Assembly (NCBI GenBank): GCA_018292915.2
Contig: JACVVK020000195.1
Location: 917,501 to 981,500, forward strand
Source of the DNA: Batillaria attramentaria
Lineage: Eukaryota; Mollusca; Gastropoda; Batillariidae
Direction of reading: 5' to 3'
DNA length: 64,000 bases
The stretch's first letter is position 1; every line of letters starts with the position of its first letter. Below are positions 11,690-22,461 of the stretch, one piece after another. The translations under genes were made by a program, and so were the position numbers. The notes below the pieces were generated by a model, which was given only the letters and a program-made list of their open reading frames with translations, did not search any database and had not been told where the DNA came from.

Positions 11690-13046
11690 CCCGACATGGC
11701 TGACACATGAGAATGCAGCAACAGACTGGGGCCTTTGTGCAATATGCCAGCGGAAAGCCAGTGAAAATCTACAATGTCTGGCCAGAGCAACGCACAAATC
11801 AGGGTCATCATACACCACTTTAGCAGAAAACTTGACTAAATTTCACGAACTTGGTGTTTTACCAGCTGATCTCCTCACCAGACTGAAGGAAGGGAAGGAT
11901 CTTGAAGAAACAATTCGGGAAAGACAAGCATGTTTCCATACGTCGTGTCAAATACAACTCATCAAAGTTGAAGCGAAAGCTTGGAGCAGCTTTTACTGCA
12001 GACGAAGAACCACCGAAAAAGTTCACTAGACGTGATTCAAGTGCAGGTGCAACAACAGATACAAGTGACGGGCATCAACTTTGCTGCTTCCTGTGTGACA
12101 AGCCTGCTTTAGCAAAGGAACTAAGACAAGCGTCAACGTTCCAGTTAGACAGAAGAGTCCGAGAGTGTGCTCTAGCATTACAGGACAGCAAACTGATGAA
12201 AAAAACTGAAATACCACCCTGTGTGTCTCCTTAACCTGTACAGAAGAGCTAAACCCAAGTTGACAAGTGAAGAAGAGCCAGAGCAAATGCAGCATGGTCT
12301 AGTATTCGCAGAATTGACTGAGTTCATGCAGGAGGTGAGGGACGGTTCAGCTGACCTGGTCGTCTTCAAAATGGCTGATTTAGTAAATCTGTATGAAACT
12401 AGACTTCAAGATTTTGGGGTTGTCTCTGGCAGGGTTCATAGCAGTAGACTTCGGCAGAGGCTGCTGGCACACTTCCCTGATCTCCGAGCACATGCGAGTG
12501 GACAAGATATGCTTCTCACTTTCGATGACCATTTGAACAGTACACTGAAGGAAGCATACACAGAGACTTGGGATGATGCAGCCGTACATTTTGCAAAAGC
12601 TGCAAGAATTGTGAGAAGGGAAATGTTTCAGTTCAGTCAATTCACTGGTACATATGATAAGGACTGTCAATACAAAAGTGTTCCAGAGACCCTGCTAGCT
12701 CTCACACAAATGATTCTACAAGGCCCAAGTATAGACGCAACAGGTAGAGGAAAGTGTCAAGCGTCCCTCTCATTGGCTCAGCTGGCCTGTTTTAATGCCA
12801 CAGAAATCAAAGCAGCAAACTACATCAGCAAGGCACCACACAAAGGACAGAGAGCCACCCATTCCTGTCTATGTTGGGCTACTAACACATGCGCAGACTC
12901 GCAAGAAAGAGTTAGTTGATACTATGCACACTTTGGGGCTAAGTATATCTTACAAGAGAGTCTTGGAAATATCTGGGGGACTGGCCAGCAAGGCATGCGA
13001 GCAGTACAGAAAGGATAATAAAGGATCAGCGGCTAGTAAGGTTTGA
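11690..13046 (+). pseudogene. Degenerate copy of an uncharacterised invertebrate repeat-gene family
   Basis: Conceptual translation in three frames gives one continuous protein-like series. It begins TDWGLCAICQRK and AENLTKFHELGVLP, then continues with KYNSSKLKRKLGAAFT and CCFLCDKPA. These are followed by KYHPVCLLNLYRRAKPK, DHLNSTLKEAYTETWDDA, LPVYVGLLTHA-like sequence (here IPVYVGLLTHAQTRKKELV) and LGLSISYKRVLEISG. Frame changes occur near 11950, 12200 (within an A run) and 12795. I recognise the layout as a family recurrent in cnidarian and mollusc genomes, usually annotated only as uncharacterized protein. The C-x2-C and C-x-x-C...H..C pairs suggest metal binding. Its spread and the flanking inverted repeats suggest it travels with a mobile element. 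Function is unknown, and the frameshifts make this copy non-functional unless they are sequence errors. Confidence 0.6.
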
Positions 13047-13081
13047 CTTTTCTTTCCGTTCGTCTGTTTCTTCGCCCACTC

Positions 13082-13145
13082 ACCCGTCCGTCCGTCCGTC
13101 CGTTCGTCCGTCAAGGTCACACGTAAAGGTCAAGGTCACACGTGG
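13082..13145. repeat. (CCGT)n and AAGGTCACACGT short tandem repeats
   Basis: Several CCGT tetramers are followed by two copies of an AGGTCACACGT-type unit. Confidence 0.85.
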
Positions 13146-13244
13146 GTCATAAAGGCTTTTGTCACTCTAGTGACTGAGAAAATGTCGCCCTAAGGTAGGG
13201 CTTGTTTGTGTTTTTCCACTACAGCAGCTTAGAAACGAGTTAAG

Positions 13245-13410
13245 GTAGCCGCCATTTTGAATGTTACTAAAAATAGACACATACATTGAGTTTCCGCCGT
13301 GGCCCTGTATCAGTATTTGATCAGTACATGAAAGTCTTCACGTGTGCCAAATTTGGTGCTTGTAGCACGAAGTGCACAATTTTGGAACTAAGAAACCCCA
13401 CTAAAACATG
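13245..13410 (-). repeat. Interspersed repeat, right member of the inverted pair
   Basis: Reverse-complement match to 9826-9965, in the same block order. Confidence 0.7.
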
Positions 13411-13437
13411 CAAAGGTTGATATTTTTCATAACCTGA

Positions 13438-13590
13438 GGAATACAAATAAAAGCGACATAAAAGGGACAGAAACCACTGCATTAAACAAATGCATTTTAT
13501 GTCCTGAAGAAGGCGAAAGCCGAAACGTTGGCCTGTGCCGTCCTTTGTCAAAGTTAAGTGGTTTCTGTCCCTTTTATTTGCTTAACTTGT
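13438..13590. repeat. Inverted repeat with GGCGAAAGCC hairpin motif
   Basis: Arms around AAAGGGACAGAAACCACT and AGTGGTTTCTGTCCCTTTTA enclose CCTGAAGAAGGCGAAAGCCG. A second copy of the core and right arm lies at 34305-34405. Confidence 0.75.
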
Positions 13591-13740
13591 AACCACTTCG
13601 CAGTCATTGCCGTTTCTGTTTCTTTCTGAGGAATACAGTTTCCTTGACATGCCAGATTTTGTCTATTTACTATAGTATTAAGAGTAGTGAATTCTATCAA
13701 TTCTTTTTATCCTGAATAAGTAAGTACAAGGTAAGCAAGT

Positions 13741-13960
13741 GACAGGATCAGGCTAGCGCAAACTTGCGGCAACTGAGAGCAAAATCAGAATCAGCCTGCA
13801 TAACGGCAACACACGGCTTCATCATCATGAATAACAGTACCCTGTGCAAATAAAATGCTCCAGTATTAGAGCCCACTGTGGATTCCAACCATGACCTAGG
13901 CAGAATACCACGAGCTGGGGCAGACCCCAGCCGCCCAACATGGTTAACAAAAAAAAAATC
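13741..13960 (+). mobile_element. SINE family A, diverged 3' fragment
   Basis: Contains the CATCATCATG...AATA...CCGTGGATTCC-type block order of the family-A 3' half, ending in an A run, but with many differences. The tRNA head is absent. Confidence 0.5.
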
Positions 13961-13998
13961 CCCAAAACCAGGTTGCACCAAGAGTAACAGTTTCTTCT

Positions 13999-16900
13999 TT
14001 ACTCCCATGGTCCCCACACCCCTCCATGCAGTTTTGGGTTGGCCCGCGGATCATTCGGTGGGAAGCGAGGTGGCACGGCAGTCGAGTTGTAATACAACAA
14101 CCGGTCAAGCAGTTGTTTCACAATTTCGGGATGTGCGTCTGACAGATCTTGACGCTCATTTGGATCATCTTTGATGTTGAAAAGCCAAACGTTCTTCCCT
14201 GGAGGGTCGTACTGTACTGCTGGAGCAAAGTAGAGAGTGTCTGCTGATGGCGGTGGAATCCACGAGCTGTTTCCTGAAAAATACAAGGACAATTAAATCA
14301 TGCAGATGTCTGTCAAAACTGGACGAGGAAAAATGGAAACGATCATGCTGTGCATGTAGGGAAAACTGAGTGACACTGTACAAATGCTAAAATAGTGACA
14401 TGTCCCTGGCGGGTGCAGGCTGAACTTCCAAAACTATGGTACACGCAACTAAACGCAAAATATGCTGAGTATCAGCCTGAAGTTTTACATTTTATTAACT
14501 GCAACTTGGTGTAAACATGATGTTGATCAAAAGCATACAGGAACATTTTCACACAAAAAGTAATAAAATTCAGTAAGCGCCAAATAAAGTAAGCAGCTGC
14601 TACACATAAACAGCTTTTAATTTTACATTTATCAGGTGTTACTGTGTTAGTTTTATCTTTTGTCGGTGGATAGGGAAGCATTGAAAAATTCCAGCAGTCA
14701 GATGATAACAAAGTGTCTGCTCTGAGTTACCAAAAAAAATGTCATTGCAACGTCTAGTATTTAAATTAAATGAATTTTTAATGAAAGTGTACCAGGATTT
14801 CCTGTGATGAGTTTGTAGTCGCCAACGCGAATGGCAGCCCGGGTGCGGGTGTCAAAAGTATTAGGGTACAGCTTTTTTCCACTGGGTCTTGTTAGGATGT
14901 CGATGTTGTGCAGTAGTTCTTTGCGTGGACTTGCAGCGTTTTTACTGCACAAAGAGGGAAATGCAGATCTATTCTTTTCCACAACCAGTTTATGGACAAT
15001 GGGCAAAAACTACAAAACCATGTCAATAAATGTAGTGCTGTACACTTGTCATCCTTCTGAAACATCAAGATGGGGTCTTGCTTATCCTCACCATATTGGA
15101 ACAGGATTTTACTTGCAGTTTTAGAATTTAGAATCACGTTTATAATATATATTTATATTTTGTGGTCTGAATATTCCCAAAGCAGAAACATGTAGTAACA
15201 CAAGTTTCTAAAAGTCAAACTGGCCATGTGTTTGACAGAGAGACACAAAGCTAAAATATGAAGCAAAAAGCAGAATCTTGAAGAGGAAACAAAAAAATAA
15301 AAGGTGGGTGGTGCTGTGTGATGCGTTTTCTCAGGGGGAACTTACTTAGGCCCTTGGCTCCACATGGAGCATAGGCCATCGACAACCCTTCGCCATCGCA
15401 CTCTGTTCTGGGCTAGTCTTGCCACTCCAGTCCAGTTGGTCCCCTGCTTACATAGCTCTGCCTCAGTGTCCCGCCTCCAGCTGTTGCGAGGCCGGCCTCT
15501 CTTCCTTTTCCCCTGCGGGTTCCATGTCAGGGCTTGGCGTGTGGTGCTGGATGCTGGCTTCCTGAGGGTGTGTCCAATCCAGCCCCACTTCCTCCGCAGG
15601 ATCTGCTTGGCCACTGGTTCCTGCCCCGCTCGCTCCCACAGCTCTTCATTCCGGATCTTCTCTGGCCATCGGATGTTGAAGATGCGCCTCAGACAGGTGT
15701 TGAGAAATGTCTGGATCTTCTGCTGCATCGTCTTCGTTGTCCTCCATGTTTCGCATCCGTAGAGCAGAACTGACTTCACGTTGGAGTTGAAGATGCGAAG
15801 TTTGGTTCTTATGCTGACAACTTTGGATGCCCAGACGTTCTTCAGCATGACCATTGCTGCCCTTGCCTTGCCGATTCTGGCTGTGACGTCTCGGTCTGTG
15901 CCTCCCTGTCCATCAACCACACTCCCCAGGTAGACAAAAGACTCCACCTCCCTGATGGGCTCTCCACCGACTGTGACTGGTGTGTTGGCAGTGGTGTTGA
16001 TCTTCATCAGCTCGGTTTTCTTCCTGTTGATCTTGAGCCCTGTTCCGGCTGATGTGGCTTCAAGGCACGTAGTCTTGTCCTGCATCTGGCTGTGGCTGTG
16101 AGACAGGAGCGCCAGGTCGTCCGCGAAGTCGAGGTCGTCCAGCTGCGTCCAGAGTGTCCACTGTATCCCGTTTTTCCTGCCTGCTGTAGTGGTCTTCATG
16201 ATCCAGTCGATGACCAGGAGGAAGAGAAATGGGGACAACAGGCATCCCTGGCGGACTCCGGTCTTCACCTCAAAGCTTTCTGACAACTGGCCAGCATGGG
16301 CAATCCTGCAGCTCATGTCTTGGTAGGTGCACTGGATCAGGGAGATGATCTTCCCGGGAACTCCATAGTGCCTTAGCAGCTTCCACAGCGCCTCTCTGTC
16401 TACACTGTCGAAAGCTTTCTCATAGTCTATGAAGTTGATGTAGAGGGGGGAGTTCCACTCCAGTGACTGCTCCACAATGATGCGTAGGCTGGCAATCTGG
16501 TCAGCGCAGGACCTGTTCCTGCGAAAGCCCGCCTGCTGGTCTCGGAGCATGGGGTCGACTGCCTCTCTCATCCTCTCCAGTAGAATTCTGTTGAGAACCT
16601 TGCCTGGCACTGACAGGAGCATGATCCCTCGGTAGTTGCTGCAGTCCCTGAGGTCCCCTTTCTTTGGCAGCTTGATGACGATCCCTTCTTTCCACTGGGC
16701 TGGCACCTCTTCCTTCTCCCAGATCTTGCTGAATAGGCTGTGCAGCATGTTGACGGCTGTCTCTATGTCTGCTTTGATGGCTTCTGCTGGTATCTCGTCC
16801 GGCCCTGCAGCTTTACCATTTCTCAGTGTCATGATGGCTTTCCTGATCTCCGCCTTAGAGGGCTTGTCGCAGTTGATGGGTAGTTCTGTCTCTGCTGGTG

Positions 16901-19900
16901 GGATGTCTGGTGGTGTTTCAGGGATGGGGCGATTTAACAGCTCCCTGAAGTGTTCCGCCCATCGCTTCAGCTGTTCCTCAGTTGTTGTCAGTGGATGCCC
17001 GTTCTTGTCCTTCACTGGTTTGTCTGTCTGCTGAAATTTGCCGGCGAGCTTCTTGGTCACCTGGTACAGGTCTTTTAGATTCCCTTGTCGGGCTGCTTCC
17101 TCTGCTTGACTGGCCAGGTTGTCGATGTAGTCCCTCTTGTCCTTCCTGGTGCTCCTCTTCACTTCTCTGTCAGCTGCTGTGTATTCCTCTTGTGCCTTTG
17201 ACTTAGCTCTTCTTGCTCGGCTCGTGTTCAGTGCAGTTTTCTTCTCTTTCCTAACTTCCAGCTTCTGGATGGTATCAGCAGAGATCCATTCCTTATGTTG
17301 GGTCTTTCTCTTGCCAAGGACCTCTTCGCATGTGTCGTGCCAGAGTTTCTTGCTGTGTTCCCACCGTGTCTCGATGTCCATTTCACTGTCTTCTATCAGG
17401 TCTTGCAGTGGCTGGAACCTGTTGGAAAGGCTGATCCGGAATGCTGCTTGTGTGTCTGTGTTCCTGAGTAGTCCAACGTTGTACCTGGTCCGTGTGTTGT
17501 TGGCGTTGGTGTGCCTCTTAAGCCAAAGTCTCAATGTTGTTGCAAGAAGGTGGTGGTCTGATGGTACATCGGCACCCCTCATCACGCGCACATCCCGCCA
17601 CGATCTCCTGAACTTCCGGCTGATGCAGATGTGATCAATCTGGTTCTCCGTGACATGGTCCGGCGATCTCCATGTGGCCTTGTGGATGCGCTTGTGTGGG
17701 AAGATGCTGCCTCCTATCACTAGCTGGTTCAGGGCACAAAAGTCTGCAAAGCGCTCACCATTTTCGTTCATCTGTCCCAGTCCGTGTGTTCCCATGGTGT
17801 CCTCGTAGCCTGTGTTGTCTGATCCAATCTTGGCGTTGAAGTCTCCCATCAGTATGGTCATGTCCTTGGCTCCTCCTCTATCTATCACTGTCTGCAGTTG
17901 TTGGTAGAAGTCATCTTTTTTCTCCTCTTCCGCATCATTGGTGGGAGCGTAGCACTGGATGATGTTCAGCTTGATGTCTTTTTTCTTGGTGATGAATTTG
18001 GCTGTGATGATGCGGGAGTTGACAGGTTCCCAGCCGATGAGTGCCCGCTGTGCCTCCGGAGCCAGCATCAGGGCCACGCCCTCAGTGTGGGGGGCTCCAT
18101 CCTCTGTGTGTCCAGAGTACAGCAACTGCTCTCCCGATGAAAATCTCAGCTGTCCTGCCTGTAGCCACCTTGTCTCACTCAGTCCCAGTACTCCTATCTT
18201 GTAGTTCTTCATCTCTCTTGCTACTTGTATGGTCCTTCCTACTTCATACATTGTCCTGATGTTCCATGTGGCTACTCTCGTTGTTGTCCTGGGTGTTAGA
18301 AGGGGGGTCTGCCTTGCAGCTTCCTTTCGGCTTTCACTGCAATGCGTCATAGGTCTCCGGGATGGAGACCCTTCCTTGCCCAGGTGAATGTCTCGGTTTG
18401 TTGCTGTCGATGCTTCAGTAACTTAGTGTTTTTTACAGGTAGGGCTGTTAACCCTACGCAAACCCATTTAGCCTCTTGGAGAGGTGGTCCACATTCGTCT
18501 GACCTCTACCCTTCGACCTGTCCAGCTTGGGTGACCCTGCCAGGAGCATGTGCTCCTGCTGGCATAGTTCTCTGGGTCATTGAGGTACACAAGCCACTAC
18601 CCCACGACAAGGGGTGGACCATGTAGGGCTTTCTCAGGGGGAAAGCAGCCCAAATTTCCTGAAGGCATAACAAAATAAATAAATAAATAAAATAATTAAA
18701 AAAATAAAAAGAATGGGCATCTACACATAATTTTGCTTTCCATACCAACCTTATGGTGTTCCACTGGTTAAAACCATCAAGAGGTTTTGTGCCGTTCAAG
18801 GACCCTCCAGCAATGCCCACAAGGGTCGGGAACCAGTCGGAGACATGGATCAGCTCATTGTTGATGTATCCCTGCTTCTGGAGGAGCGGGCTGTGCACAA
18901 ACCCCACGCCGTGAAGACCCCCTTCCCACAGGGACCCCTTCCACCCTCGTAGGGGCCAGTTGTTGCCACCCTCAAGAATTTGGCCACCATTATCTGTGAA
19001 ACATACGGACTTCTGAAAATGGATTTAGGTGACAACAAAGCAAACAACAACAAAAATGAAAAACATCTGACATGACACAGGCGATTTTCTAAATATTCTG
19101 TTTTAGAAGTTGGGCAACATAAACCCAACATGCAATGCTGTCCTTCTGTTCCTTGGTTGTTTCAAATTCTTACATTCCTTTCGCTAGATAATATTTTACA
19201 TAACGCAAGCTGATGTACCCAGCTTCACCTGGGCTGATGATGTGATATGTGCAATAAGTGCTTTCTTGGTCTCCCTGTTTAACGACATGTGGTGGAAAAT
19301 GACGTTAGACCCACTTTTCCCAGATTTTTCCCTGCCAAAATGTTTTCGGGGTCCCCTTGAGTACAGCCACCATTTTGATCGTGATGTGAGAACTTTAAAT
19401 TGTGTTCAGAGGGACTCTGGAAATATTATGGCACAAAATAATCTGTGAAAACCAAAATTTAGTGTCCTTTTCCACAACATATCGCCAAACAGGGAGACCA
19501 GAAAACACAATTTCGAGTTATCACATCACGATCAAAATTGGTGGCTGTACTCAGGGGGACCCCGCAAAGATCATGGCAGGAAAAAATCTCGGGAAATCGG
19601 AGTTTAACATCCTTTTTCACCACGTCATCACACAGGGAGACCAGAAAACACTTAGTTTGACTGATCACTGGTGTACTCGGGGGAACCCTGAAAACAATCT
19701 GGTGGAAAAAATTCTCGGAAAATCAGAGTTTCATGTTCTTTTCCACCACATATCGCCAGACAGGGAGACCAGGGCCCGCATGTAAAACTCAAGGTTAATT
19801 TATCCCACGCCTACGGGCAGGACCTAACCCACACTAGGACAAAAGAAACCCAAAAACAAACTTAAATAGAAAAAAGGAAGCGAAGAAAGGATGGAAAAAA

Positions 19901-21176
19901 TCCTTCTATAACGGCTTAGGCACCATGGTGGAATGGATCCGCTTCCTGAGTAAAATAAAAACAACAGAAAATTTAACCCTAGAGCTAGTTTAGTTCGAGG
20001 TTAGGCTTTAACCTGGGGCTAAAATCCCTATCCTCGACTTTTACAAGCGGGCCCAGAAGGCACTTACTACGCATATCACATCATCAGCCTGGTCAAAGTC
20101 TGGCACATCAGCTAGCAGTACATATAGATCTATGACAATGTGGATTCTTGAAGCTACTTTTCAAGGCAGTTTATATTTCAACCTTCTATTTAGGCAACTG
20201 TGCAAGCCAAAAGACTAAAATCAATACACTGCAATCACCTGTAGAGAAGACAAAGACGGTATTGTCCCACAGTCCTGCTGCCTGCAGTGCAGCAGTCAGG
20301 TTCCCAATGCCTTCGTCCATACATGTCACCATTCCTGAAAACATACAGTTCACCCCCAACGTGACTTTTATTAACTCATTTTACACAAGCAGTTTTCTCC
20401 CTTGACATTCCCTGGAAACTAGGTCTTCAGAGGGGTCAGGGGAAATAACGCATGAAATATCACAACAATAACCCTTTCCACACTAAGGACCGTGTGTCTG
20501 GTCCTATCCTGCACAATGTTTGACGATAAAGGACTGTATATATAATATGCACCCCGGGTGTTTGAAATTCACAGTGAATTGGTCAAGTGGATTGCAGCCT
20601 GGACCGTGTATGTAGTCCTCATGTTCAAATATTGTACTGGATACATGATCCTTAATGTGAAAAGAGTTAAAATAACAATATGTGCATGTACATGCAACAT
20701 TAAAAATTGTTTGCCGAATGCATGAAATCTGTGCCCTTGGAACTGTTTGACGTGTCGAGTTATAGCATCACAGGCCTGTGAGTGGGGCAGGGGCAGATGA
20801 AGATGTCCTGCTTTGCACTCCACTGCAAGGCTTCTCCAACATTTGCTACATACACGGTGTAGCCCACTTTACGATTACACAGTTGACAGGAGATGCCACC
20901 TCCACATTTAGTAATGGCAGACACAAATGACTTGGAGTCCAACATCACCATCAGAACTTTTCTTGCATTTCAGGACAAGCAAAAATGCCATGTGCATAGC
21001 AGTGTGTACTGCAATGTACAGTTTCCCCTCTCACCAGAATATATTCGCCTGTTCCTGTCTGTGATGTCTTGATACTCCTCCAAGTAGCTGTCAGGAACTT
21101 CCAGGGGAGCGTGGACAGACTGGTAAGCCAGGTATAGAAACAGTGGCTGCACACACACACACACACACACACACGT

Positions 21177-21242
<66 letters not shown>

Positions 21243-22329
21243 ATGATGCTACAGACTTACTGGGTAATTTGCAAGCAAAAAGTAACAAGCTCACAAGAAA
21301 TCGATTCATTCATAGGTACTGTAATACGATTGTCTACTATTTTCTGGGGTCCAAATGGACCGAAGCACTTATCCACAGCCTGCTGTCCACCTTTTCTGCA
21401 CCAGAGACATCTTATCAGATCCACTCGCACAATCTGTCTCCTGCATCAATTGTCTCCATAGATGTGAGATAGACAAAGAGAATCTAGATAACTGTACAGT
21501 CACACTTGTCTTTATTTATTCGTTGTACAGATGCTTGCTCTGTAATAGCTGGAGAACTTTACAGACAGACACAGCGATGGTGTGGGGAGCCCAGACAGCC
21601 ATTAAATATCTGAATTTTACCTTAGATTTGTCATGTTGTTTTACCACGTCAACGGCTCTCTGTGTGAAGGGGAAGGCAGAGTAAGTCCCATTCATCGAAA
21701 AAACTGGGTCAAGGTTATCACGCAGGTCAAGACCATGAAGTACGGTGTGAGTATAGTAATCTTCTGAACCACCAAGATAACCTGCCAAACAAGTCAAAAG
21801 ATAGGTTACAACATTAGCACTGCTGAAATGATCCGTCATATAGTTTTAGCGAAATATAGCACTTCATACCTTGTCGCAAGCAACACACTATGCAGATTTA
21901 AACAGTTTTAGCAAATAGGTCAGGTAGCTAAAGTCGTCAACTTCTATAAACTTACAACTGTGATAACTATCACTAGTATCAGTCAAAAAAAGTTGATAGC
22001 GTTCCCGTCAAATAGGACAATTTGCAAGTTGCACTCTCCACAGCATAATAAGGGTTCCTGCTACTGCCACCACTTTTTGTCAAATGAACCATGGTCAATA
22101 GACTCAGCTCATAGAGAGTTGGAAGTCCGCTTGCCATGTTGTTTGCAACAATATTTTAAACCTCTGCACACACACACACACAAATGCCCCTTCCCCCAAA
22201 GCCTCCCCCCCCCCCCCCCCCCCCCCCCCCCACACACACACATTTACGTCCCTCACACAAAAACATTCCTCACACATTCACACAAACATCCCTCACACAT
22301 GCACACACACACAAACATCCAGATTCACA

Positions 22330-22378
<49 letters not shown>

Positions 22379-22423
22379 CCCTCACACACACACAAATGTC
22401 CTCAGAGGCACACACAAACACCC

Positions 22424-22461
<38 letters not shown>

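Noticed and set aside
15364..18259. Several plus-strand ORFs within the LINE
   Set aside because: Antisense shadows of the 1002-codon reverse transcriptase ORF; no domains.
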